Of a stretch of DNA of 64,000 nt, positions 26,353-35,280 are shown one piece after another. Within the stretch, counting starts at the first letter, position 1, and each line of letters begins with the position of its first letter. The notes under the pieces are model-generated. The model searched no databases and was not told where the DNA came from. It saw nothing but the letters and a program-made list of their open reading frames with translations. Origin of the DNA: Herminiimonas sp. (GTDB lineage: Bacteria; Pseudomonadota; Gammaproteobacteria; Burkholderiales; Burkholderiaceae_D); contig JAQGMR010000042.1 of assembly GCA_028292265.1 (NCBI GenBank), forward strand, positions 1-64,000, written 5' to 3'. Position numbers and translations under genes: made by a program.

Positions 26353-27645
26353 ATGGTTTTCAGCTACTTTAATATCCTCGCACTGCTCTCCATCGCGGTC
26401 GTTGCAGCACTAACGTTTGTCGTTCTCTTCGAACCTGGCCTTGACTACCGCATTAGCGTGCCGTTGCCGGCGCCGGATTCGGAGGAATTCTTCCGCGTGC
26501 TGAGTGCTGTGGTCGATGAACCGGCGCTGCAGATTGTTGACCACGAGGTGTTAACCGATGGCCTCGCTTTCTATGACGCACAGCTCGAAGCGATCCGCGG
26601 CGCGCAGTCGACCGTTCATCTTGAAGCCTTCATTTTCCACACCACCCCGATAGGCGATCGTTTCCTCGAAGCCTTGACCGAGCGCGCCGCTGCGGGGGTC
26701 AAGGTGCGCGTGGTGGTGGACGCCGTTGGCAGCATGCTGACGCGCGACCGTTATTTCGCGGGGCTGCGCAAAGCGGGTGGCGAAGTCGCGTGGTATCAGC
26801 CATTTCGCTGGTACACCCTGAAGCGCTTGAACAATCGCACCCACCGGGAGTTGATGGTTGTGGATGGAAAGACCGGGTTCATCGGCGGCGCCGGCATCGG
26901 CACTGCCTGGGCCGAGGGGGAGCGCGGGCAACGGCCGTGGCGCGATACGGTGGTGCGCCTGTCGGGGCCCATTGCAGCGGCACTGCAGACTGCTTTTGTT
27001 GAGAACTGGCTGGAGGCGGCTGGAGAAATCTTGACCGACCGGGTGGTGTACCCGGCGCAAAACACGCATCTGCAAGCGACGGTCATGCATGAAAAACTGA
27101 GCATAGTTGTGGCCAGTGCGCCGTCAGCCGGTCGCGCAACGCGGGCGCGTATCCTGTTCCAGATGGTGTTGGGGGCGGCGCGCTCCAGCATCTGCATCAA
27201 CTCACCCTATTTCTTGCCAGACCGTGCGCTGCGGCGTGAATTGCTGCGCGCGGTTGAGCGCGGCGTAAAAGTCACCGTTGTCGTCCCTGGAGTCCACAAC
27301 AACCACCTCATGACGCGCATCGCAAGCCGACGCCACTATGGCGAATTGCTCGAAGGTGGGGTTGCGATTCACGAGTACGAGCCAGGAATGATTCACGCCA
27401 AGATCCTGATTGTGGACGCGCTCTGGTCCGTCATTGGCTCGACCAATTTTGACAATCGTTCCTTTGGCTTGAATGATGAAGTCAACCTCGCCGCGATGGA
27501 CCGCGACCTCGCGCAGCGGCTCATGGTGGACTTTGAAAACGACCTCCGCCGCAGCCGACGTGTCGAGCTTGCGGAATGGCAGCGACGTTCGCTGGGGGAG
27601 CGCGCATTGGCAACGGTGGGCGTGTTGGTGGAGCGCCAGCAATGA
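26353..27645 (+). CDS. Phospholipase D-family protein, probable cardiolipin synthase
   Basis: The 430-residue protein has an N-terminal membrane helix (about 3-25) and two PLD domains. The second HKD motif is intact (IHAKILIVD, then IGSTNFDNRS). The first reads HRELMVVDGKTGFIGGAG, with Glu where the canonical Lys of HxKxxxxD stands. That variant may be typical of this subfamily or may alter activity. Cardiolipin synthases of this class join phosphatidylglycerol molecules in the inner membrane. The ATG at 26353 begins directly at the membrane helix. Confidence 0.85.
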   Translation: MVFSYFNILALLSIAVVAALTFVVLFEPGLDYRISVPLPAPDSEEFFRVLSAVVDEPALQIVDHEVLTDGLAFYDAQLEAIRGAQSTVHLEAFIFHTTPIGDRFLEALTERAAAGVKVRVVVDAVGSMLTRDRYFAGLRKAGGEVAWYQPFRWYTLKRLNNRTHRELMVVDGKTGFIGGAGIGTAWAEGERGQRPWRDTVVRLSGPIAAALQTAFVENWLEAAGEILTDRVVYPAQNTHLQATVMHEKLSIVVASAPSAGRATRARILFQMVLGAARSSICINSPYFLPDRALRRELLRAVERGVKVTVVVPGVHNNHLMTRIASRRHYGELLEGGVAIHEYEPGMIHAKILIVDALWSVIGSTNFDNRSFGLNDEVNLAAMDRDLAQRLMVDFENDLRRSRRVELAEWQRRSLGERALATVGVLVERQQ

Positions 27646-27769
27646 CGGTGCAAATTTATGCCGGCTGCGTCATGAGCCTCTCGGGCGCCCGGCCAGAGTG
27701 TTGATTATTCGCGTGGCCGCTGCCAGGCGCAATGTTAAGCTCAGGCCTGAACAATTACCGGCTCAACTC

Positions 27770-28195
27770 GTGATATCTCGCTTCTTTTCTGTGCTTGCCG
27801 CGGCACTGTGTCTCAGTCTTGCCGCCTGTGGTGGTGGTAGCGGCGGCGTTGCAATCGTTTTGCCAACCCTTTCCGGTGTCTGGGGTGGACAGCATATTGG
27901 GTTGACCATCTCGGATTCCGGCGCAAGCCTGGCATACGACTGTGCGCACGGCACGATCGACGGCCAGATCCGTCTTGACCAGACCGGACGATTCAGCGTG
28001 AACGGCATTCACATCATCGGACAGCCTGGGCCGACAACGCCTGGCGCCACCATCAATTCTCATCCGGCGCGCTATGACGGACAGGTGCAGCAGGACAGTC
28101 TTTCCCTGACCGTCACACTGACGGACACTGGCCAGAATGTCGGCACCTTTCTGCTGACACGAAATGGGACGGCGCAGGTATTTGCCTGCCTTTAG
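27770..28195 (+). CDS. Small hypothetical lipoprotein
   Basis: The 141-residue protein starts at a GTG and has a lipoprotein signal (lipobox LAAC, about residue 21). A compact beta-rich domain follows (LSGVWGGQHIGLTISDSG, FSVNGIHIIGQPG, LSLTVTLTDTG). It is probably exported to the outer membrane. The function is unknown. An 8-bp tandem array starts five bases past its stop codon. Confidence 0.7.
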   Translation: MISRFFSVLAAALCLSLAACGGGSGGVAIVLPTLSGVWGGQHIGLTISDSGASLAYDCAHGTIDGQIRLDQTGRFSVNGIHIIGQPGPTTPGATINSHPARYDGQVQQDSLSLTVTLTDTGQNVGTFLLTRNGTAQVFACL

Positions 28196-28200
28196 GGCTG

Positions 28201-28248
28201 CAAACTAGCAAACCAGCAAACCAGCAAACCAGCAAACCAGCAAACTGC
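28201..28248. repeat. 8-bp tandem array
   Basis: Six nearly perfect copies of CAAACCAG, beginning five bases after a stop codon. Confidence 0.9.
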
Positions 28249-28328
28249 GCTGGCGTGCCGGAGGCTTGGGCTAGCGGTGGCAGGCCGGAAGCAGATCGCC
28301 GGTGCGGTCCCTCCGACGTGCATGGTAC

Positions 28329-28760
28329 TCAGAACCGGCTGGGGCGGTACTTGTGGTTCGCGACGATGGTGGTTGATCCAACCAGGCTGTTCAAGCCCAG
28401 CACCAGTTGCGTTAGCTTGTCATCGGGAAGCGTCCATATCTGCGACCGCGGCGCCTCGATGCCGGTCGCGGCAGTGATCACGGGCGCAGCCCATTGCGCT
28501 TCCGGCGTGACGTCGAGCAGGACAGCGTCGACGCTGGTATGCATGAAGATCTGGCCGCCATGGTCGAGCCAGAAACAGACGCCGTATCCGGAGGCATTGG
28601 CCCGATTGACCGAGCGCTGCAACGACTGGTCGAGTTGTTGTATCCAGGCTTCGGCATCCTGCTGAGTCTTGAGGTCGTTCCAGCGGGCTCTGGTTGCCTC
28701 TTCGATCTCGTCCGCGGCGACGTCGTGCGATGGGTCTTGCGAATCTTGTTCGGTGTTCAT
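28329..28760 (-). CDS. Hypothetical protein
   Basis: The 143-residue soluble protein has an acidic N-terminus (about 1-30), a helical centre (ARWNDLKTQQDAEAWIQQLDQSL) and a beta part (GYGVCFWLDHGGQIFMHTS, then QIWTLPDDKLTQLVLGLNSLVG). I recognise no family. The codon use and composition look real. It is a single gene; no operon partner. Confidence 0.65.
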   Translation of the reverse strand: MNTEQDSQDPSHDVAADEIEEATRARWNDLKTQQDAEAWIQQLDQSLQRSVNRANASGYGVCFWLDHGGQIFMHTSVDAVLLDVTPEAQWAAPVITAATGIEAPRSQIWTLPDDKLTQLVLGLNSLVGSTTIVANHKYRPSRF

Positions 28761-28912
28761 CGAGGGAGTTTACACCGCACCAGCGTCATGCCGCAGCCTT
28801 TCCGCCGACGCTCTCGGTTGCGGCGATCGGCTACCGATTGCCTTAACCGGGTTCTACTCTCGAAATCCCCTGTTGAGGTCCGCTTATGCGGTTCCCCTTT
28901 AGGTCTGTAGGG

Positions 28913-28981
28913 AACTGCTGGGGAGTCTTCTGGCGACTGCTTCTGGGGTCTGCTGGTAACTGCTTCTGAGCCTGCCGGTGG
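28913..28981. repeat. Degenerate 23-bp repeats
   Basis: Three imperfect units of about 23 bp, each beginning ACTGCT and containing CTGG/TCTG runs. They lie 42 bases past the stop codon of the minus-strand MarR gene. Weak. Confidence 0.4.
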
Positions 28982-29022
28982 TGCCTGCACGAGGTTGCAC
29001 GGCAGCCCGCTGCGCTGTTCTG

Positions 29023-29601
29023 CTACGTCGCCACAACCTTCGTCAGGCTCGCTATAAATTCCGGGGCGACCCGTTTGAGTTCATCGCGGTGGGCAGCCGC
29101 CAGCCGCGACACCAATTCTTCGCCGCGCTCGGTAAACTCGAGTGTGACATGGCGCCGATCTTCGTCTGACGGGCCTCGCTTAAGCAGGCCTTCCTTCGCC
29201 AGGCGGTCAACCAGCCCGACTGCGCTGTTGTGCTTCACAATAAGGCGCTGTGCCAGGTCGGTTATTGTCATGCCGGCAGGGCCGTCGTGCACCCGGAGCA
29301 AAACCAGCGCCTGGTACTGCTGCGAGGTGAGGCCTGCGCCTTCGCAAAGCAGCTCGCTGAAGTGCAGGAACTGCCGTATCGACATGCGGAAACTTGCCAG
29401 TTGGCGTAGATCATGCAGTTCCAAGAATGCACCTCCATTGCGCTTAGCGTCACCATCAAACAAGAATAGGGAGTCGCTGGCAGCAATTGCCACTTCGACC
29501 ACTGCGTCTAACGATACTCGTTGCGGTCCCTTTCGCCAATTACATTCTCCCGGCGCGCCCAGTTTTTTCGCGCTATCGGGCAAGGTAGAATGGCATTCCA
29601 T
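29023..29601 (-). CDS. MarR family transcriptional regulator
   Basis: The winged-helix MarR domain occupies about the last 145 residues: LTSQQYQALVLLRVHDG, MTITDLAQRLIVKHNSAVGLVDRLAKEG (recognition helix, read in part), and the wing DRRHVTLEFTERGEEL. The start is uncertain. ATG 29601 is the first Met of a plausible length, but no Shine-Dalgarno precedes it and it would lie 17 bases from the divergent small gene. A shorter form beginning nearer the MarR domain is possible. The target and ligand are unknown; the divergent small gene is the obvious first candidate. Confidence 0.82.
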   Translation of the reverse strand: MECHSTLPDSAKKLGAPGECNWRKGPQRVSLDAVVEVAIAASDSLFLFDGDAKRNGGAFLELHDLRQLASFRMSIRQFLHFSELLCEGAGLTSQQYQALVLLRVHDGPAGMTITDLAQRLIVKHNSAVGLVDRLAKEGLLKRGPSDEDRRHVTLEFTERGEELVSRLAAAHRDELKRVAPEFIASLTKVVAT

Positions 29602-29618
29602 GGCGCAGAGGAGAATGC

Positions 29619-29780
29619 ATGAATCCCGAACCTGAAGGCGACTCACTCGATGAAGAGATGGAGCTCGAACTCGACAATCTCCTGCCGGCGCGGCGCCGCA
29701 ACCAGGACGATATTGGCACCCTCGAGTTTTACGACAGGCAGGATCGACTCGCACACGATCTGCCGAATAAAGCTCGGTAA
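29619..29780 (+). CDS. Small 53-residue acidic protein
   Basis: A short gene with a good AGGAG ribosome-binding site six bases before its ATG. The product starts MNPEPEGDSLDEEMELELDN and continues with a basic stretch (LLPARRRNQDD) and a charged tail. No signal peptide or membrane helix is seen, and no family is recognised. It is divergent from the MarR gene, with overlapping upstream regions, so it may be regulated by it. Confidence 0.55.
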   Translation: MNPEPEGDSLDEEMELELDNLLPARRRNQDDIGTLEFYDRQDRLAHDLPNKAR

Positions 29781-29964
29781 TGCCGGCGGCAGCCACATTG
29801 CTCCAACTGCGTTTCACTGCCAAAGAATTTTGCATGACGTCAACGCCGGCTAATCAGTCCTGGCAACAACGCACTGGGCCGCTGAAATCGCAAGTGAGCA
29901 CCTTTCCTGCGCGCCGCGAAAAAGCTCTGCACAATCAACTCGAACCTTGAACCGAAAGAAGTCT

Positions 29965-30300
29965 ATGGCCATACCCACAGCAATACTGATTGAAGCGGCA
30001 CCCCGGATTTTTGAGGCGGCCATGGGCGCGCTAGACAAATGGAAGTCGCGACCCAAACCCGAGCCCGTCGACCCGTCCGCGGACCCGCGTGCGCAACTTG
30101 CCGCCATCGTGGCAAGACTCCAGGCCCTTGAAGACACCGAATCGAGCCAGGCAGAAGTGGTGAAGAACATCGCGGGACAGCTACAGGGTCTCTCGGCCGG
30201 CCTTGCGGAATGGTCCCGAAAAACGACGACTGCGCTATGGATCGCCGGCGTTGCTGTGGCCGCTTCAATCGTGGCAATTGCTGTCGCTGCGCTGCGCTAG
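29965..30300 (+). CDS. Small tail-anchored membrane protein with coiled coil
   Basis: The 111-residue protein has an amphipathic N-terminus, a Pro-rich stretch (WKSRPKPEPVDPSADPRAQ), a coiled-coil-like helix (LAAIVARLQALEDTESSQAEV) and one C-terminal membrane helix (ALWIAGVAVAASIVAIAVAAL). The ATG at 29965 has GAAAGAAG upstream and is preferred to the TTG at 29947. The function is unknown. Confidence 0.65.
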   Translation: MAIPTAILIEAAPRIFEAAMGALDKWKSRPKPEPVDPSADPRAQLAAIVARLQALEDTESSQAEVVKNIAGQLQGLSAGLAEWSRKTTTALWIAGVAVAASIVAIAVAALR

Positions 30301-30357
30301 CTTCTGGCATCGCTCACTAGGAACGACGATCAGGGTGACAGGTGTACTGAATCGATG

Positions 30358-30450
30358 TATCCATGAATTCATAAAGCCGTAAATTCATGAATCCATGAAT
30401 CCATGAATCGATTAGTGGGTAGATTCATGAATTAATGAATCCGTGAATCT
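30358..30450. repeat. 8-bp ATGAATCC array
   Basis: An AT-richer stretch with about ten imperfect copies of ATGAATCC and close variants (CATGAATC, ATGAATTC, GTGAATCT), 58 bases after the small membrane protein's stop codon. Confidence 0.75.
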
Positions 30451-30543
30451 ACGATCTATAAAATCACTGCAGACGTCCTATGCGCGTGAAAAACTAAAAT
30501 AAGGCGCAACGCTTCGGTTGAAGCGCCTCGACAGGAGACAAAG

Positions 30544-31518
30544 TTGACTTCAAATAAATTTGCTGTTGCCGCTCTGCTTGGCATGGCGCTTGCAGCTTCC
30601 GCCGAGGCGCAACAGGCCTTCCCAAACAAGCCCGTCACCGTGATCGTGCCGTATGCCCCGGGCGGCGGCGTGGACATCATGATCCGTGCGGTGGCTGCCG
30701 AACTGACCCAGAAGTGGGGCAAGACCGTCATCGTAGAAAACAAGCCGGGCGCAGGCACGCTGATCGGCGCCGAGTTCGTCGCGCGCGCCGCCCCGGATGG
30801 CTACACCTTGCTGGCCACTGTGGACCAGACCATCGTGGCCAACCGCTTCCTCTACAAGAAGCTGCCCTACGATCCGGACAAAAGCTTTGCACCAATCTCC
30901 ATGATGGTGGAAAGCGACCACATCCTGATCGCGAAAAACAACCTGCCCGTGAACGATCTGCGTGAACTGGTGGCGACCGCCAAACGTGAAAAGGGCAAGC
31001 TCAACTATGGCTCCTATGGCGAAGGCAGCCAGCCAATGCTGGTGTACTCGCTGCTCAATGAACGCGAGGGTTTGGATATTCTGCAAGTGCCGTACAAGGG
31101 GATTGCTCCGGTGATGACGGCTTTGATCGCGGGCGAAGTTGACATGGCAACGGCCAGTGCCGGCGTGGCGGGCGAACTGCTGCGAAGCAAACGCATCAAG
31201 GCATTGGCCATCGCGGGCAAGAAACGCTCGCCGCAATTCCCGGACGTGCCCACTACCGCCGAGCAGGGCTATCCCTACCTCCGCTCAACCGTCTGGTACG
31301 GTCTGCTGGGACCAGCGGCCATGCCGCCCGATATTGTCAGCAAGATTAACGCCGACGTTACCGCCATCCTGAAAAGCCCCGGGTTCATCGAGCGCCAGGT
31401 CACCGCGCGCGGCTTGACGCTGGTAGCAAATACGCCCAAGGAATTCGCTGCACGGATCCAGGAAGACGCAGCGTCGACCAGGGAGATGGTCACCGCGGCA
31501 AAGATCGTTCCGCAGTGA
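30544..31518 (+). CDS. Bug/TctC family periplasmic solute receptor
   Basis: The 324-residue protein has a signal peptide (ending AEAQ) and the Bug-family features: FPNKPVTVIVPYAPGGGVDI at the start of the mature protein, then VENKPGAGTLIGAEFVARAAPDGYT and LDILQVPYKG. It starts at a TTG preceded by GGAG. Such proteins bind carboxylates in the periplasm and usually work with tripartite tricarboxylate transporters, although many are orphans, as here. Its position before the gentisate-type genes suggests an aromatic acid or its breakdown product as ligand. Confidence 0.9.
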   Translation: MTSNKFAVAALLGMALAASAEAQQAFPNKPVTVIVPYAPGGGVDIMIRAVAAELTQKWGKTVIVENKPGAGTLIGAEFVARAAPDGYTLLATVDQTIVANRFLYKKLPYDPDKSFAPISMMVESDHILIAKNNLPVNDLRELVATAKREKGKLNYGSYGEGSQPMLVYSLLNEREGLDILQVPYKGIAPVMTALIAGEVDMATASAGVAGELLRSKRIKALAIAGKKRSPQFPDVPTTAEQGYPYLRSTVWYGLLGPAAMPPDIVSKINADVTAILKSPGFIERQVTARGLTLVANTPKEFAARIQEDAASTREMVTAAKIVPQ

Positions 31519-31587
31519 AGGGGATCCGCAGAGGCGGGTCGAAAGGATCCGGTTTAATAAGCCGAACGCACAAAGGTGAATGAAGTG

Positions 31588-31680
31588 AGGCCGGTGCAGT
31601 AAGGCGACTGCAGTAAGGCGACTGCAGTAAGGCGACTGCAGTGAGGCGGACAAGGTAAGGCCGGTGCACCAAGACCGGTG
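31588..31680. repeat. 14-bp tandem array
   Basis: About six and a half copies of AGGCGACTGCAGTA, three of them perfect or nearly so in the middle and variants (AGGCCGGTGCAGTA) at both ends. It lies between the Bug gene stop (31518) and the monooxygenase start. Confidence 0.88.
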
Positions 31681-31711
31681 TGAGATCGAAAATTTAGTTC
31701 AAGGAATCCAG

Positions 31712-33373
31712 TTGAAGGAATTTGATACCGAAGTACTGGTCGTCGGCGCCGGGCCGGTTGGCCTGGCACTGGCCGGTGACCTCGGCTGGCGCGGACGGCA
31801 ATGCATCGTGCTGGACCAGGGCGACGGCTCTATCTTCCAGCCCAAGATGGACATGGTGGGCATCCGCACCATGGAGTTTTGCCGTCGCTGGGGCATCGTT
31901 AGTGATGTTGAGGCGAGCCCCTACAACCGCGACTACCCGCAGGACAACGTCTATCTCACTTCGCTGAATGGCTATGAACTGGGTCGTCAGCCCATGCCTT
32001 CCATGCGCGACGAACAGCCACCGCCAGAGAGCCCACAGAAACGCGAGCGCTGCCCGCAGAATATGTTCGACCCCATCCTGCGCAAGTTCGCCCAATCGCA
32101 ATCTAGCGTCCGCCTTCTGTACCGCCATGACTTCAAGTCGTTCCAGCAGGATGCCGACGGCGTCACCGCCAGCGTGGTCGACCTCGACAGCAACCGCGAA
32201 TTTTCGATACGGGCGCGCTACCTGGTTGGCTGCGACGGCGCCCGAAGCACCGTGCGTGAACAGATCGGCATACCGATGCAGGGCAGGGGCGTACTGACCT
32301 ACACGACCAACGTAATCTTCCGCTGCCCGCAGTTCAATAGCCTGCATGACAAGAAGCCGGGCTACCGCTACATGTTCGTTGGGCCGGACGGCATGTGGGC
32401 CACCATCGTCGCCATCAACGGCCACGAGAACTGGCGCATGTCCATCATTGGCGGCGAGCAGGAGAAGGTGCATTACACAGAGCCGCAACTGGTCGCGTTC
32501 GCGCACAAGGCAATGGGCCGCGCTTTTGATTTAGAAATACTCAGCGTGCTGCGCTGGACCCGCATGGAACTCGTTGCGGACCGCTATCGCGAAGGCCGAG
32601 CCTTCATCTGCGGTGATGCCTGCCATTTGACCTCGCCGACTGGCGGGCTCGGCATGAACACCGGCATCGGTGATGCGGTCGATTTGTCATGGAAGCTCGA
32701 TGCCACGCTGGCGGACTGGGGCGGACCGGCGATGCTGGAGTCCTACGGCGTTGAACGCAGGCCGATCGCAGTACGCATCACGCGTTTCTCCACCGGCAAT
32801 CTGCATACAATGAAGGAAACCAAAAGCAGCCCGCTACTCTCCGAAGCGTCGCCGGAGGGTGAAGAAAACCGCCGCCGGGTCGGGCACGCGCTCAGCGAAG
32901 GCATGAAGCGGGAATGGTTTTCGATGAACATGAATCTCGGTTATCGCTACGTCGATTCGCCGCTCAATATCTACAACGAGCCGGAAAGCCGCGACCAGAT
33001 CAATGCCGAATACGAGGACGGCATGCACTACCGCCAGACTTCGCGTCCGGGCTGTCGAGCGCCGCATGCATGGCTGGAGGATGGCCGCTCGACGCTTGAC
33101 CTGTTTGGCAGCGGTTTCCTGCTGCTCGCCTTCGGCGAGGCCGGCAGTGAGGCCGCACCACTTATCGAAATCGCGCAGGCGCAAGGCGTGCCGCTAAAGC
33201 TGGTATCGGTGGCAGAGCCTGCAGTGCGGGCGCTTTATGAAAAGCGCTTCGTGCTGGTCCGTCCAGATGGTCATGTTGCCTGGCGCAGCGACGCCTTGCC
33301 AGCAAACGCCAACACCATCCTCGCGACAATTACGGGAAACACAAGGACACACAATGAAACTGTTTCGATTTAA
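31712..33373 (+). CDS. FAD-dependent aromatic monooxygenase (PheA/TfdB/MhpA type)
   Basis: The protein of about 553 residues has the GxGxxG FAD-binding motif (VVGAGPVGLALAGDL), the DG motif (VGCDGARSTVR) and the GD motif (FICGDACHLTSPTGGLGMN), followed by the thioredoxin-like C-terminal domain of the phenol-hydroxylase group. The TTG at 31712 is preferred because AAGGA lies just upstream and the Rossmann fold follows directly; the longer frame runs into the repeat array. It hydroxylates an aromatic ring with NAD(P)H and O2. The neighbouring genes suggest a product of gentisate type, for example from 3-hydroxybenzoate; the substrate is inference. Confidence 0.87.
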   Translation: MKEFDTEVLVVGAGPVGLALAGDLGWRGRQCIVLDQGDGSIFQPKMDMVGIRTMEFCRRWGIVSDVEASPYNRDYPQDNVYLTSLNGYELGRQPMPSMRDEQPPPESPQKRERCPQNMFDPILRKFAQSQSSVRLLYRHDFKSFQQDADGVTASVVDLDSNREFSIRARYLVGCDGARSTVREQIGIPMQGRGVLTYTTNVIFRCPQFNSLHDKKPGYRYMFVGPDGMWATIVAINGHENWRMSIIGGEQEKVHYTEPQLVAFAHKAMGRAFDLEILSVLRWTRMELVADRYREGRAFICGDACHLTSPTGGLGMNTGIGDAVDLSWKLDATLADWGGPAMLESYGVERRPIAVRITRFSTGNLHTMKETKSSPLLSEASPEGEENRRRVGHALSEGMKREWFSMNMNLGYRYVDSPLNIYNEPESRDQINAEYEDGMHYRQTSRPGCRAPHAWLEDGRSTLDLFGSGFLLLAFGEAGSEAAPLIEIAQAQGVPLKLVSVAEPAVRALYEKRFVLVRPDGHVAWRSDALPANANTILATITGNTRTHNETVSI

Positions 33374-34175
33374 TCAGGGCCGCATTGGCGTTGGCATCGG
33401 CGACGAAGCGTGGGACATCACGGACGCGCTTGGGATTGATGTGGCGATGTGGCCGCCGGTGCAGATGGTGCAGCTGATCGCCGACTTTGACCGTCGCATG
33501 AAAGACATTACCTCGCATCCCAAGGCGAAACGCGTAGACCTTGCTTCGGTGCGGCTTGAAGTGCCGATCGAATGGCCGAACAAGCTGTTGGCCTACCCGG
33601 TCAACTACATCAAGCACGGCCAGGAAATGAACTCGAAGAACCGCGCCGACTTGAATGGGTTCTTCATGAAGGCAAATTCCTCGCTGTCTGGCCCGAACGA
33701 TCCGATCGTCCTGCCCGATCTGCCGGGTCGCGAAATCCACCATGAATGTGAGCTTGGCATTGTGATCGGGCAGGGCGGCAGGAACATCAGTCGGGAAGAC
33801 GCATTCAAGCATGTCTTCGGCTATGCCTGCCTGATCGACATGGTGGTGCGTGGCAGCGAAGAGCGTGTCATGCGCAAATCCTACGACAGCTTTTGCCCGT
33901 TCGGGCCGTGGATCGTGACGGCTGACGAAGTGCCGGATCCGACCAATCTGCAGGCACGCTTGTGGGTCAACGGCGAGCTTCGGCAGAACGCGAATACACG
34001 CGATCTGATCGTCGATATCCCGGGCATGATCGAACTTGCCTCACGAGTCGCCACGCTCTATCCGGGCGACATCATCGCCACCGGCACGCCGGAAGGCGTC
34101 GGCCCCGTCAAGCGCGGCGACCGGGTGCGCATCGCCATTGAGCACGTCGGGGAAATGACCCTGGACGTGAAATAG
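33354..34175 (+). CDS. Fumarylacetoacetate hydrolase family protein (acylpyruvase type)
   Basis: The 273-residue protein has the FAH fold core: metal-binding Glu residues in IHHECELGIVIG, the FGYACLIDMVVR region, SFCPFGPW, and GDIIATGTPEGVGPV near the end. The ATG at 33354 has AAGGA upstream and overlaps the monooxygenase by 20 bases, so translation is coupled. In gentisate pathways this family hydrolyses maleylpyruvate or fumarylpyruvate to pyruvate plus maleate or fumarate. No maleylpyruvate isomerase lies beside it. Confidence 0.9.
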   Translation: MKLFRFNQGRIGVGIGDEAWDITDALGIDVAMWPPVQMVQLIADFDRRMKDITSHPKAKRVDLASVRLEVPIEWPNKLLAYPVNYIKHGQEMNSKNRADLNGFFMKANSSLSGPNDPIVLPDLPGREIHHECELGIVIGQGGRNISREDAFKHVFGYACLIDMVVRGSEERVMRKSYDSFCPFGPWIVTADEVPDPTNLQARLWVNGELRQNANTRDLIVDIPGMIELASRVATLYPGDIIATGTPEGVGPVKRGDRVRIAIEHVGEMTLDVK

Positions 34176-34209
34176 GAAACCATCGCCAGCGCGCGAAAAA
34201 GGAAAGCCC

Positions 34210-35280
34210 GTGTCCTCGTCCCCGTCGTCATCCTTGCCCCTGTCTGCATCCGCATCTGCATCTGCATCCGGGTCCGCATCCGCACCGCCATCCCCGTCCA
34301 CAGACTCCATTGCCAGCTCGGCTCCGCCGGTCGTCGACTTCGACGCCGCAACGGACCTCAATGAGTTGTATTCGTTGCTCGACCGTGTCCAGATGAAGAA
34401 CGGCTGGGCCAAGCCCACCCCATCGATTTACCCGGAACCAAAAAAACCTTTCGTGCCGGCGCATTGGCGCTATGCCGACGCGCGCGCCGCGCTGCATGCC
34501 GCCGGCCGGTTGGTTGGTACCGAGTGGGCCGAGCGCCGCAACCTCATCATGGCCAATCCGATTCCAGGCAACGACTATGCGACCGTGCGTACCTTGGTCG
34601 GCGCCTACCAGATGGTCAAGGGCGGCGAGTCGGCGCGCAGTCATCGACACACGCCCAACGCCATGCGGATCGTGCTGGAAGCCGCGCCCAACACATTTAC
34701 CATCGTCGATGGCAAGAAGATCCCGATGTTGCCGGGCGACGTGCTCCTGACGCCGAACTGGCATTACCACGGCCACACCAACGAGAGCACGCAGGATGCC
34801 TACTGGATCGACGTGCTCGATGCGCCGTTAGTGCAATTCCTCGGCCCCATGTTTTTCAACGTGCATCCAGACCGGCTGGAACCTGCAGACGAAATCGACA
34901 GCCGCTCGCCAATGCGATTTGCTTATGCGGACTACAAACCCGCGCTGCTGCTGGCGGACGAAATTGCACGCGGCGTTCGGACGTTGGAGCTTGGACCTTC
35001 GGCACTTCCCACGTTCGACCGCGTAGCGGTGCACCTCGCCGCTGGCACAAAGTGGTCGTGTCAGCGCAGCACCGTCAACCAGATATTTACCGTGATTGAA
35101 GGCCAAGGCGAATCCTCGATTGAAGGTCAGCGTTATGCGTGGTCGGCCGGCGACATGATGGTGGTCCCGTCGTGGTACGAGCAGGAGCACGTCGCGCAAG
35201 AGAATGCGGTGTTGCTGCGTGTGTCCGACGAACCGGTCATGCGCATGCTGGGGTGGTACCGTCAGCAGCCGTGCGACTGA
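34210..35280 (+). CDS. Gentisate 1,2-dioxygenase-like cupin
   Basis: The 356-residue bicupin matches gentisate 1,2-dioxygenase in length and motifs: SHRHTPNAMRIVLEA and the iron-binding NWHYHGHTNES in the first cupin, and a second cupin near VIEGQGESSIEGQRYAWSAGD. It opens the ring of gentisate with O2. The GTG start has AAGGAAAG upstream. Residues 2-36 are an unusual Ser/Ala/Pro-rich leader coded by a 6-bp GCATCC/GCATCT repeat (34243-34290). It is the last gene of the Bug-monooxygenase-FAH operon. Confidence 0.85.
   Translation: MSSSPSSSLPLSASASASASGSASAPPSPSTDSIASSAPPVVDFDAATDLNELYSLLDRVQMKNGWAKPTPSIYPEPKKPFVPAHWRYADARAALHAAGRLVGTEWAERRNLIMANPIPGNDYATVRTLVGAYQMVKGGESARSHRHTPNAMRIVLEAAPNTFTIVDGKKIPMLPGDVLLTPNWHYHGHTNESTQDAYWIDVLDAPLVQFLGPMFFNVHPDRLEPADEIDSRSPMRFAYADYKPALLLADEIARGVRTLELGPSALPTFDRVAVHLAAGTKWSCQRSTVNQIFTVIEGQGESSIEGQRYAWSAGDMMVVPSWYEQEHVAQENAVLLRVSDEPVMRMLGWYRQQPCD

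Noticed and set aside
28200..28250. CRISPR-like array
   Set aside because: The units are contiguous 8-bp repeats without spacers, and no cas genes are near.
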